The notes beneath the pieces are model-generated. The model saw nothing but the letters and a program-made list of their open reading frames with translations. It ran no database searches and was not told the origin of the DNA. 64,000 nt of DNA from Rhodanobacteraceae bacterium (GTDB taxonomy: Bacteria > Pseudomonadota > Gammaproteobacteria > Xanthomonadales > Rhodanobacteraceae), in NCBI GenBank assembly GCA_016790075.1, contig JAEUPP010000039.1:248001-312000 (forward strand), read 5' to 3'. Shown one piece after another: positions 1-8,144 of this stretch (its first letter is position 1; every line of letters starts with the position of its first letter). The position numbers and the translations under genes are program-made.

Positions 1-1783
1 AGCCCTGATCAAGGCCTTCCAGACACTCCTGGCACAGAATGGCCACCAGATTCGCACGCCGGCCGCTGTGGGCGACCAATCGCTCGACCAGCGCTGCCTC
101 GGCAAAACGCAGGTTCAGCACTGCCAGAGGCACGGATGCCAATTCCCGGCAAGCTTCGGGTTCGAGCCCACCTACGCTGATTACCTCGCCAAAATTGCGC
201 AGCGGCGATTGATAGTCGAGTGCCGCTGCCGCATACAGATCCCAGAATCCGGCGAGCAGGAAGTGACAGCTTCCTTCCTCCGATAGCGCACGCATCGCCG
301 CCAGCTCGGCATAGTCGCGCGCGGCATCGGCGCGGAAAAACGGATCGGCCTCGTCAATGAGCAGCAGCAGGCGCTTGCCCGCATGCTGGCGCTTGAGCTC
401 AGCGACGATGGTTTCAAGATCGCTGTCCAGCGCCAGTCCGCTCTGCGCCGCCAGCCGCGGCAGCAGACGATGATCGCGCAGCACGACGTAGACACAGGCG
501 ATCAGCGGATGTTCGCGCAGGCGCCGTTCTATGGCCTTCATGAGGCTGGTCTTGCCCAATTGCCGGCCGCCAATCAGGAGGTAATTCTGCGGCTCGCGCT
601 GCACCACGCGCGCGAGCAAGCTGGCGCGGCCGAAAAACGACGACGCACGGGCAATGCCGCCACGCGTCTGGTAAGGCGATATCCGCGCGAGCCTCAGCTG
701 CTGCGCCATCGCACGTAACAGCACGGGCAACGCATCGCGCGCCAGCAACCAGGCTGTCTGCGTTTCCTGGGCAATGCAGACGAACAAATTGCCGCGATCG
801 GCACAAATACCACGCAAGGCAGTCTCGGCGGCGGCCGATGGAGCCAGAACCAGCATCACGTCGGCACCGCTTTGCAGCGGACGCAGCAGGCGGGCGAGCT
901 GCGCACCGTCCGTTTCATCCCCCGGCAACCAGACCAGACAGCGTTCCAGCGAAACGGGCATCTCGTTGGAGAAAATCCATTCATATACATTGCCTGGCAA
1001 ACTCCATGCGCCGGAGGCCGCGCAGCGCGCACCGACCCGCAGCGCCAGCGCTGCGGCGCGTGTGTCAGGCGGCAGCCGCGGATAACGCAGTGCTTCGCGC
1101 CAGTCAGCCAGTTCCACGCCGGCCGCGGCCAGGGTTGCCTCGCGCCGGTACAACCAGCCCAGTGCCGTATCGATGCGCGGCAGCTGAGCCAGCGGCATGC
1201 GCCGCAGGCGTGCCGGATCGCGCTGAATCGGTGCGATCAGTGGATGGCGCCAGACCAGTAGCACACCGGCCACCAGCAGCACGAGCAAGCACAGCACCAG
1301 CACCGTTACCAGCCAGCGCGAGGTATCGCTGATGAAGGCCTGGTCGGCACGGCAGTTGAGAGGCAGGTAGCGTGCGGGCACCGGCGGGTCGCCGCCGGCG
1401 CAGCTCCATTGGCGTCGCGCCGGGTCCCAGCGATAGACCACGCGCAGACCATGCAGACTGCGCTCCAGGCGCGGCGTGGCACGCACCGTACCGACGATCT
1501 CATACGGCTGCAGCGAGAGCTCGAATACCGCGCCGACCGGTTGCACCTCTACGTTTTGCAGTAGTGCCGGCCATTCGCCACGGTCCAGTACATATTCGTC
1601 CACATGCAGCCGCGCGACAATCAGCTCGTTCCAGCCTTGTGCCAGCCAGGACATGTCACTGGGACGAGTCAGAAAACCGCCGATCAGCGGGTTCCAATGC
1701 GGCATCAGCAAAGCCGTACCGAAGAACCAGGTCGCGACAATCAGCAGGCCGCGGCGCAACCAGATCCTGCTCACTGAACTCAT
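1..1783 (-). CDS. STAND/AAA-like ATPase with two N-terminal membrane segments (partial)
   Basis: The frame is open from an ATG at 1783 to the left edge, about 594 codons, so the 3' end lies outside the window. The start overlaps the stop of the upstream helix-turn-helix gene as ATGA, so the two are probably translationally coupled. Residues about 8-28 and 154-177 are hydrophobic and look like membrane segments bracketing a likely periplasmic domain. An ATPase domain follows: 'FFGRASLLARV', then Walker A GGRQLGKTS (Lys411) and Walker B LLLLIDEAD (Asp477/Glu478), then a sensor-like 'HFLLAGFWD'. This is the layout of a STAND/AAA signalling NTPase anchored in the inner membrane. Target and function are unknown. 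Confidence 0.85.
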   Translation of the reverse strand, partial: MSSVSRIWLRRGLLIVATWFFGTALLMPHWNPLIGGFLTRPSDMSWLAQGWNELIVARLHVDEYVLDRGEWPALLQNVEVQPVGAVFELSLQPYEIVGTVRATPRLERSLHGLRVVYRWDPARRQWSCAGGDPPVPARYLPLNCRADQAFISDTSRWLVTVLVLCLLVLLVAGVLLVWRHPLIAPIQRDPARLRRMPLAQLPRIDTALGWLYRREATLAAAGVELADWREALRYPRLPPDTRAAALALRVGARCAASGAWSLPGNVYEWIFSNEMPVSLERCLVWLPGDETDGAQLARLLRPLQSGADVMLVLAPSAAAETALRGICADRGNLFVCIAQETQTAWLLARDALPVLLRAMAQQLRLARISPYQTRGGIARASSFFGRASLLARVVQREPQNYLLIGGRQLGKTSLMKAIERRLREHPLIACVYVVLRDHRLLPRLAAQSGLALDSDLETIVAELKRQHAGKRLLLLIDEADPFFRADAARDYAELAAMRALSEEGSCHFLLAGFWDLYAAAALDYQSPLRNFGEVISVGGLEPEACRELASVPLAVLNLRFAEAALVERLVAHSGRRANLVAILCQECLEGLDQG

Positions 1784-3051
1784 GCGCCCGCATCGCTCCA
1801 GGCGGCAATGATCTGGCGGCCGGCACGACGCACCGCTTCGCAGCGCCACTCCAGCTGCAGGCCGTCGGCACCGGGCCGGGCGGTCACCAGATTGGCCCAG
1901 AACAGGCGCCGCAGCATCCGGTCAATCAGGTAAGGCTGGGCGCGGCCAAGTACCGCCTGCGCCAGCCAGCCCTCAACGCGCGTGCGCGCCGGCGCATCCC
2001 CCAGCAACGGAACAAAACTCTCCCACAACCGAACGCTGCCCGCGAGGCACTCACCGAGTTGGGGACCGCTCCAGGGGGTATGAGCCGCATGCCAGCGCAA
2101 GGCTTCGTCGATCAGGGCCGGATGGCCGCCGCATTCGAGTTCAAGGCGGCTCAGCAGCGCCGTGTCCACCTGCGTCGGCGGCAGCTCGCGGCAGGCCAGC
2201 GCGCGCAACTCGGCCGGCCCCGGATCCGGCCAGTGCTCGACGCTGGCAATATTCAACAAGGACAGATCTCCACTTTGATACTTGAGTTCGGCAAGACCCT
2301 CACCGCCACAGAGCAGCAGATGCAGTTTGCCGCTATACATTTCGCTGAGGCCACGCAAGATGCCGGCCAGCGCCTCGCGCAGATGCGTTTCACCCTGCTC
2401 AAAGCGGCTGACCAGGCAAAAGACGCGCTCACCGGCGGCGAGACGCCGTTCCAGTGCCGCCTCGAAGGCGAAATCCGAATCCACGCCGTCGAATCCACAC
2501 TGCCCGCCTATGGCCGAAAAGTAATCGCGCGCCTCTGCGCCGACACTGTAGGGCGGCCGTATGTGCAGCACGGCGTCCTGACCGTAGCGCTGGCGCGCCG
2601 TCGCGAGCAGCGTCTCGCGGAACGGCGGCTGGCCCCAATGGGCCTGACTCAGCAACAGCAGGATGGGATAAGGCACAAGCCGCTGCAGCCGGTCGAACAG
2701 CCCGACTATGTAATCGGCATAAGGTTGCCCAGGTGCCTGACTGCCGACCGGATACTCCGGCTCGAAACCCGCACTCGCCAGCAGCCGGTCGGTTTCCGCC
2801 TCGCTAAGCCGCAGATAGCGCGCACAATCCACGAGCTTGTGGCGATGCTTGCGATTGGGCAGCGACAAGCCGTGACGCCAGTTGTTGACCGCCTCGCGGC
2901 TCATTCCGATTTCGGTGGCGACGCCCGAAGCGCTGGCGCGGATGCGGCGCATGAAAGCGGTAAGCAGGCCGGCGAAATCGTCGGGCATGAGTGCATCCAC
3001 GAAGGCTTCAGGATCGCGCACGCTACGCCAGGCCGGCGGAAAGTCAAACAT
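1780..3051 (-). CDS. Helix-turn-helix protein with degenerate ATPase domain
   Basis: This 423-residue protein is the first gene of a coupled pair with the membrane ATPase. Residues 43-60 (VATEIGMSREAVNNWRHG) form an XRE-like helix-turn-helix. The rest has the spacing of the partner's ATPase domain, but the P-loop position reads SQAHWGQPPF (residues 135-144) with no GK[ST], and the Walker B position reads VFCLVSRFEQ with no DE pair. 'LHLLLCGGEGL' matches the partner's sensor region. I infer an ATPase-fold protein that has lost nucleotide hydrolysis and may act as a DNA-binding regulator or partner of the downstream ATPase. The ATG at 3051 follows a 250-base divergent gap. Confidence 0.8.
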   Translation of the reverse strand: MFDFPPAWRSVRDPEAFVDALMPDDFAGLLTAFMRRIRASASGVATEIGMSREAVNNWRHGLSLPNRKHRHKLVDCARYLRLSEAETDRLLASAGFEPEYPVGSQAPGQPYADYIVGLFDRLQRLVPYPILLLLSQAHWGQPPFRETLLATARQRYGQDAVLHIRPPYSVGAEARDYFSAIGGQCGFDGVDSDFAFEAALERRLAAGERVFCLVSRFEQGETHLREALAGILRGLSEMYSGKLHLLLCGGEGLAELKYQSGDLSLLNIASVEHWPDPGPAELRALACRELPPTQVDTALLSRLELECGGHPALIDEALRWHAAHTPWSGPQLGECLAGSVRLWESFVPLLGDAPARTRVEGWLAQAVLGRAQPYLIDRMLRRLFWANLVTARPGADGLQLEWRCEAVRRAGRQIIAAWSDAGA

Positions 3052-3302
3052 GCTGCATACCGTGGCCGCATCCGGTATCGCCCCTGCCCCACTGCATCAT
3101 CGATCACCCGTACCAACGGTCACTGCCAGCGCACAGTGTCGGTGGGCCCCCTTCCGTTTGGAACCCGCTGCTTGTCCAGCACAACCGCCGCGCCCTTGAC
3201 AGGGTGTCAAGCCGGCGTCCGTGGCGCACTCGGCCATTGCCAGCCCACCGCCGCTTACGGAACACCCAGCAACTTTCACTCCACAACCACCAGGAAACCT
3301 CG

Positions 3303-3749
3303 ATGAAATTCTCCCGCCTGCTTGTTCTCGCCGCCCTGTCTGCGCCTCTGATCGCCGCTGCCGCGCCCAACGCAACCGCGCCCAAGGGCGCCGCCAAAGG
3401 AAGCACCACCTTTGCCGTAAGCGCGACCAGTTTCGCGGCCTGGACCATAAACAACACATCGAATCCGCCGCTGACGCTGGAGCGCGGCCGCACCTATATT
3501 TTTGACCTTACCGGCGTGTCCGGCGTCCATCCGTTCAACATCAACACGACCAATACGACCGGCAGTGCGTCGCGCTACAACCAGGGCGTGACCAATAACG
3601 GAGCGACCGGCAATACCGACATCACCTTCGTGGTACCGGCCAACGCGCCGAGCTCGCTGCACTACAACTGCGGCAATCATGCGGCCATGAACGGCAGCAT
3701 CACGGTCATCGATCCCGACGCGATTTTCGCCAGCAATTTCGACGCCTAA
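3303..3749 (+). CDS. Secreted cupredoxin (plastocyanin/azurin-like)
   Basis: This 148-residue protein begins at an ATG preceded by an AGGAA ribosome-binding site. Residues 1-21 form a Sec signal peptide. The mature domain has the type 1 copper ligand pattern: His76 in HPFNI, then Cys123-x2-His126-x2-Met129 in HYNCGNHAAM. It is therefore likely a periplasmic or exported copper electron-transfer or copper-binding protein. It ends in IFASNFDA, a tail shared with two other secreted proteins in this window. Its stop overlaps the stop of the convergent TonB receptor gene, and a paralogue lies on the far side of that receptor. Confidence 0.85.
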   Translation: MKFSRLLVLAALSAPLIAAAAPNATAPKGAAKGSTTFAVSATSFAAWTINNTSNPPLTLERGRTYIFDLTGVSGVHPFNINTTNTTGSASRYNQGVTNNGATGNTDITFVVPANAPSSLHYNCGNHAAMNGSITVIDPDAIFASNFDA

Positions 3750-5887
3750 TCGCCAGAACCCCAGTCCCAGCGCACCCCGACCGACAGCGTGCGGTCGGGG
3801 CCGGGCTCGTAGTAACGCGCATTGCCTTCGTTGACGATGACCGAGCCTATGTAACGCCGGTCAAACAGGTTGTCGATGCGCGCGAACGCCAAGCCCGCAC
3901 CTGCGCGCGAGGTCCAGCGCCGACCGAATTCAAGCTGCGAAATCGCATAGCCTGGCGCGCGCTGACTACCGCTGTCGTTGACCTTCACATCGCCAACAGC
4001 GACGAGCTGCAGGGCCGCATTCCACTCGCCGCGGTACCAGTCCAATCGGCTCGCAAACTGATCGCGCACCGTACCCGGAATGCGTGTGCCCGCTGCGACA
4101 GCCTGGTTTGGACTAGCGCAACCCGCCGTCGCACAGATCGGGAATGTATCGCGAAACCTTGCCGCGAGCCGTGTATACGCGAGCTGCCATCGCCAGCTCG
4201 CGCCTAGCGGCAGACTCGTGGCCAATTCAAGGCCTTCGCGCCGCGCCCTGCCGACATTGCGAAAGCTGCTGCGCCCGCCGAGGTTGCGTGCAACGGCGAG
4301 TTCATCCCGAGTGTCGGCGCGAAACACTGCCGCCTCGACTCGCGCAGCACCAGCGCGCCATTTGAAACCGAGCTCGCCATGACGGCTGCGCGCAGGCAGC
4401 AGATCGAAAGCCAGGCCCGCGGCGCCATCAGCGCGATAGCCCAGCTCATTGAGCGTCGGTGTCTCGAAACCGCGGCCGAACGACAGATAAAACCGCGTGT
4501 CGGCGCGCGGTGCAAAACTGAGCCCGGCTACCGGCGTTGTTTGCGTATAGTCGGCGCTACCGCTGTCGTCAGGGTTCAGGCCAGTCACGTACTGGTCGCG
4601 CGACAGGTAACGGACGCGGCTATGCCGCACGCCCGCCAGCAGCGACCAGCGCTCGGCCATATTCCAGGTGGCCTGCAGATAGGGATCGAAATTACGCGCC
4701 GTATTCCGCTCGTCACGACGCAAGGCGCCGCGTACTCCCAGCGTATCGCCCAGAAAATTTTCAAAACCGCGGCGCTGTTGTCGCAGCGTATCGAACGCAA
4801 CGCCTGCAGATAATCCGAATGGCTGCCCCGCTCCGCCACGGTGCCATGACCAACGCAGGTCGCCGCCGGCGTAGCTGGCGTCGAGATCGACGACACCGCC
4901 GGCACTGGTCGGGGCATTCTGCGCCGCACGCGGCACGCCCAGAAACTGTTCGATCTCGCGATGTCCGGCGTAGGCCATCGCCCGTAACGACGACTGCGGC
5001 GAGATGGCGTGATCGTAGACCACGCCCAGTTGATCCTGCCGCACCGACTTGCGGGTGGCATAGGCCCGCGCCACGGAAGTTGCTGCACGCGGGCTGGCCT
5101 GCGCTTCAGCCCGCGTAAGGCCCAGGGGATCCTGTGCAAACGGGGAGTCGAACCGGTTCACGTGCAGCGCCAGACGCCCTGCCTCACCCAACAGTTTGCG
5201 CAAGGTAAACGTTGCCACTTCACGGCGCGCAGCGCTGTGTTCGCGAAACCCGTCACTATCGCTGCGCGAGATCGCCGCGTGATAACCGAAGTCACTCCCG
5301 CCGCCGCTGAGGCTGGCCGCGTAGCCGCGGCTGCCATAGCTGCCGGCGAGGGCCTGCATGCGCCCGCGCAGCGACGCAGCCCCGTCGCTGGTAAACCAGT
5401 GCACTACACCGCCCGACGAATTGCCGTATAGCGCCGAAAACGGGCCACGCAGCACTTCGATACGATCACCGGCGAACAGCGGGAAATGCGCGATCTGACC
5501 TTGCCCGTCCGGCATGGTAGCGGGAATACCATCGACGTAGAGGCGCAAGCCGCGCACGCCGAAAGTCGCGCGCGAGCCAAAGCCACGGATCGACAGCTGC
5601 GTGTCCTGTGCCTGATTCTGACGCTCGCGCGCGAGCAAGCCGGGCACACCGACCGTGACGCCGCCAAGATTTCCCGGCGGAACGCCAAACTCATCCAGAT
5701 CGACTACGCTGACCGAGGCGGGCAATACAAACGCCTCCTCCCAGTCCAGCCCCACCGAAGAAACCACGATGCCTGGCAGCGACACCGCAGCATCCTGGGC
5801 TGCCGCCGACTGCACAGCGAACCCGGCGGCCAGGACCACACCCGTTCGCATGACGCCCACTCGTATCGTCTTCACATCCTGATCCAT
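3746..5887 (-). CDS. TonB-dependent outer-membrane receptor
   Basis: This 713-residue protein has an N-terminal plug domain with the typical stretch from 'QLSIRGFGSRATFGVRG' through 'LYVDGIPATMPDGQGQ' to 'IEVLRGPFSALYGNSSGGV', followed by a beta-barrel rich in alternating aromatic strands. A second Met at residue 13 (MRTGVVLAAGFAVQSAAAQ) begins a convincing signal peptide and may be the true start, at 5851. Such receptors import siderophores, metals or other scarce ligands using TonB/ExbBD energy. The substrate cannot be read from sequence. The flanking cupredoxin genes hint at a copper-linked role, but this is inference. The C-terminus (VRWDWGSGD) does not end in the usual terminal Phe. Confidence 0.9.
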   Translation of the reverse strand: MDQDVKTIRVGVMRTGVVLAAGFAVQSAAAQDAAVSLPGIVVSSVGLDWEEAFVLPASVSVVDLDEFGVPPGNLGGVTVGVPGLLARERQNQAQDTQLSIRGFGSRATFGVRGLRLYVDGIPATMPDGQGQIAHFPLFAGDRIEVLRGPFSALYGNSSGGVVHWFTSDGAASLRGRMQALAGSYGSRGYAASLSGGGSDFGYHAAISRSDSDGFREHSAARREVATFTLRKLLGEAGRLALHVNRFDSPFAQDPLGLTRAEAQASPRAATSVARAYATRKSVRQDQLGVVYDHAISPQSSLRAMAYAGHREIEQFLGVPRAAQNAPTSAGGVVDLDASYAGGDLRWSWHRGGAGQPFGLSAGVAFDTLRQQRRGFENFLGDTLGVRGALRRDERNTARNFDPYLQATWNMAERWSLLAGVRHSRVRYLSRDQYVTGLNPDDSGSADYTQTTPVAGLSFAPRADTRFYLSFGRGFETPTLNELGYRADGAAGLAFDLLPARSRHGELGFKWRAGAARVEAAVFRADTRDELAVARNLGGRSSFRNVGRARREGLELATSLPLGASWRWQLAYTRLAARFRDTFPICATAGCASPNQAVAAGTRIPGTVRDQFASRLDWYRGEWNAALQLVAVGDVKVNDSGSQRAPGYAISQLEFGRRWTSRAGAGLAFARIDNLFDRRYIGSVIVNEGNARYYEPGPDRTLSVGVRWDWGSGD

Positions 5888-6051
5888 CCGAGTCCGTGTA
5901 TGCGCCAGTGACGCAAGAAATTCCGCACCCTAGTATCGCTGCTGTTGCCGCGGCGCGGCACTTCATGCTCAGGGGTCACACGGCGGGCTGCGGCCACCGT
6001 ATGCGGGCGCACAGTCTTCTTGCACAATCGCCGTTCACCTGGAGAACTCCG

Positions 6052-6489
6052 ATGTCCCTAATGCTCACCCTGTTCGTCCTCGCCACCGCCGCGGCAAGCA
6101 CCAGTGCGCTAGCCGCCGACAGCACGCCACACGGCAGCGTCACGCAGACCTTCCAGGTCAGGGCCAACGGTTCCAATTCGTGGACCATAGACGGCCAAAC
6201 AAATCCAGCGCTAGTCCTGCAGCGAGGCAACACCTACGTGTTTCACCTCAACAGCGTCGGTGCCACCCATCCGTTCAACATCAATACGATGAACGCACCG
6301 GGCCCAAACTTCCGCTACGAAAACGGCGTGACCAACAATGGGGCGACGGGAACAACCGACATTACCTTCATCGTGCCCAACGACGCGCCAGCCACGCTGC
6401 ATTACAACTGTGAGAATCACGTGGGTATGAACGGTCCGATCACGATCACCGCCGCCGACCGGATCTTCAGCAACAATTTCGATCTATAG
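6052..6489 (+). CDS. Secreted cupredoxin, paralogue of the one at 3303
   Basis: This 145-residue protein starts at an ATG 6 bases after GGAG. A signal peptide (residues 1-22, ending ALAA) precedes a cupredoxin domain with predicted ligands His73 (THPFNI), Cys120, His123 and Met126 (HYNCENHVGM). It is clearly paralogous to the protein at 3303: both contain 'GVTNNGATG' and 'DITF[VI]VP'. The C-terminus RIFSNNFDL carries the same tail type. The two genes bracket the TonB receptor, so the three may form a functional group. Whether they carry electrons or bind copper for uptake cannot be decided here. Confidence 0.85.
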   Translation: MSLMLTLFVLATAAASTSALAADSTPHGSVTQTFQVRANGSNSWTIDGQTNPALVLQRGNTYVFHLNSVGATHPFNINTMNAPGPNFRYENGVTNNGATGTTDITFIVPNDAPATLHYNCENHVGMNGPITITAADRIFSNNFDL

Positions 6490-6777
6490 GACCGGCCTGT
6501 ACAGGTATCTGCGAAACAGTTCTCGCGCCCGACGGTACATGTCTAGAAAACTGGCCAATTGCTTGGGCAGCCTGTCGGCGTCCAGGCAGCGCGCAAAAGA
6601 TTGGGGCACGCGAAGCCCCCTGAACAATGATCGGGCACACGCCAAAGAATTAACACATAAAAACCATATAGATACATTGTAAACATATATACAAGCAATA
6701 CATCCTGACCAGGCACCGCCTGGAGCGATTCACTTGCCGCCAGAAACAAGGGATAGCCGCAAGTGCTGAATAGGGCC
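6490..6777. other. AT-rich noncoding stretch
   Basis: No gene is visible between the second cupredoxin and the palindromic repeat. Positions 6640-6710 are markedly AT-rich compared with the surroundings (several ATA/TAT runs). With the adjacent repeat this suggests a junction or insertion zone. I see no convincing terminator or open frame. Confidence 0.5.
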
Positions 6778-6845
6778 TATCCCGCATTTCTCACATCCCT
6801 TTTACTGCGGCCGCCGATACGAAAGGGTGTGAGAAAGGCGGGCTA
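6778..6845. repeat. 68-bp palindromic extragenic repeat, copy A
   Basis: The sequence folds into one long hairpin with outer arms 'cccgcatttctcaca' and 'tgtgagaaaggcggg'. It matches the reverse complement of copy B (44438-44505) at 61 of 68 positions by hand alignment, including the loop segment 'tactgcgg..gccgatacgaa'. This makes it a REP- or MITE-like element dispersed in this genome. Its right end overlaps the chrA stop codon (6843-6845), so the chrA stop is supplied by or conserved within the repeat arm. Confidence 0.8.
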
Positions 6846-8144
6846 GACCCAGCTGGCCAGCAGCCCCGCTGCTGCCGACAGGGCCAGCGTGACGACTACG
6901 CCATAGCGCAGCACGAAGAGACTGCAGCACGCAACCGCAATGGGAACCAGAGAGGCCGCTACAAACGAAGCGGGATCAGGGACAAGCAGGTTCAGCGGCC
7001 CAGTACGCTGCTGTGCCACCTGCGCAAACATTACGTGAACAATAAACCAGACTGAGACGTTGAGAATCACCCCCATGACGGCAGCCGTGATATACGACAG
7101 GGCTCGCTGCAGACGGGGGTGAGCATTCAATCGCTGCAGGTGGGGGGCTCCCAGGAACACCCACATAAAACTCGGCAAGAACAAGGTCCAGATGGCGAGC
7201 GCGCTCGCGGCCGTTGCCATCAGCCAGCCAATAGGACCGGGATACTGGCCGCTACCGGCGAGGAATGCGACGAACTGCAGCACCAGAATCAGCGGCCCCG
7301 GGGTCGTCTCCGCCAGGCCCAGGCCATCGGTCATTTGCGCAACGCTCAGCCACCCCTGCTGTACCGCGTGATCCGCCACGTAACCGAGCACCGCATAGGC
7401 ACCGCCGAATGTGACGACCGCCACTTCGCTGAAGAACAGGGCAATGCGAACAAGCAGGTGATCCGTTCCGAGCAGCACAACGAGTAGCGTTGTGGGGAGC
7501 AGCCAGGCCGCCGCGGTGGCAAGCACCAGCCGGTAGTTGGGCCGATCAGGCGGGCACTCCGGTCCAGCGGAGTTCACCGGCGGCACCTGCGCCGAGAAAT
7601 ACCCACACAAGCCACTTGCCAGCACAGTCAACGGGTAAGGAACAGCAAGCAGGAAGTTGGCGAAAAACGCGGTGACGGCAACCACGATCGCGCCACGAAA
7701 TCGCAGGGCGCGCCGCGCCAAACGGACTACAGCCTGGACCAGGATCGCCATCACGGCACATTTGACGCCGAGCAAGGCCGCAGCCACACCAGGCAGTTGA
7801 GCAGCGCTCACATAGGCCCAACAAAGCCCATACATGACCAGCACACCGGGCAGGACGAACAGCCACCCGGCAACGAGCGCGCCGCGCCAGCCCGCCCGAT
7901 GCCAGCCTATATACGTCGCCAGCTGTTGCGCCTCCGGACCGGGCAGCAACATGCAAAAGTTCAAGGCGGCAAGAAACTGGCTTTCGCTCAGCCACTTCAA
8001 CTCGTCCACGATGCGTCGATGCATCAGCGCGATTTGACCCGCCGGCCCGCCAAACGACAGCAGTCCTATCTTGGCCCAGACTGCGACGTCATAACCCTGG
8101 CGCGGCCGGGACTCGCTTGTTGGCAGCTCACCGGACTGCATCAT
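6843..8144 (-). CDS. chrA: Chromate transporter ChrA
   Basis: This 433-residue, two-domain CHR-family membrane protein exports chromate from the cytoplasm. The N-terminal repeat shows the family motifs 'FGGPAGQIALMHR', 'LNFCMLLPGPEAQQLATYIGW' and 'LPGVLVMYGLCWAY'; the C-terminal repeat shows 'VVTFGGAYAVL' and 'GLAETTPGPLILVLQFVAF'. About ten to twelve hydrophobic segments are visible. The start overlaps the chrB stop (ATGA type), giving the classical chrB-chrA coupling. The stop codon lies inside the palindromic repeat. The protein looks intact, so efflux could still work although its partner is damaged. Confidence 0.95.
   Translation of the reverse strand: MMQSGELPTSESRPRQGYDVAVWAKIGLLSFGGPAGQIALMHRRIVDELKWLSESQFLAALNFCMLLPGPEAQQLATYIGWHRAGWRGALVAGWLFVLPGVLVMYGLCWAYVSAAQLPGVAAALLGVKCAVMAILVQAVVRLARRALRFRGAIVVAVTAFFANFLLAVPYPLTVLASGLCGYFSAQVPPVNSAGPECPPDRPNYRLVLATAAAWLLPTTLLVVLLGTDHLLVRIALFFSEVAVVTFGGAYAVLGYVADHAVQQGWLSVAQMTDGLGLAETTPGPLILVLQFVAFLAGSGQYPGPIGWLMATAASALAIWTLFLPSFMWVFLGAPHLQRLNAHPRLQRALSYITAAVMGVILNVSVWFIVHVMFAQVAQQRTGPLNLLVPDPASFVAASLVPIAVACCSLFVLRYGVVVTLALSAAAGLLASWV

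Noticed and set aside
1372-3306. A 644-codon plus-strand open frame
   Set aside because: Antisense to the HTH and STAND ATPase genes, with Arg/Gln/Ala-rich composition and no motif. High GC makes long antisense frames common.
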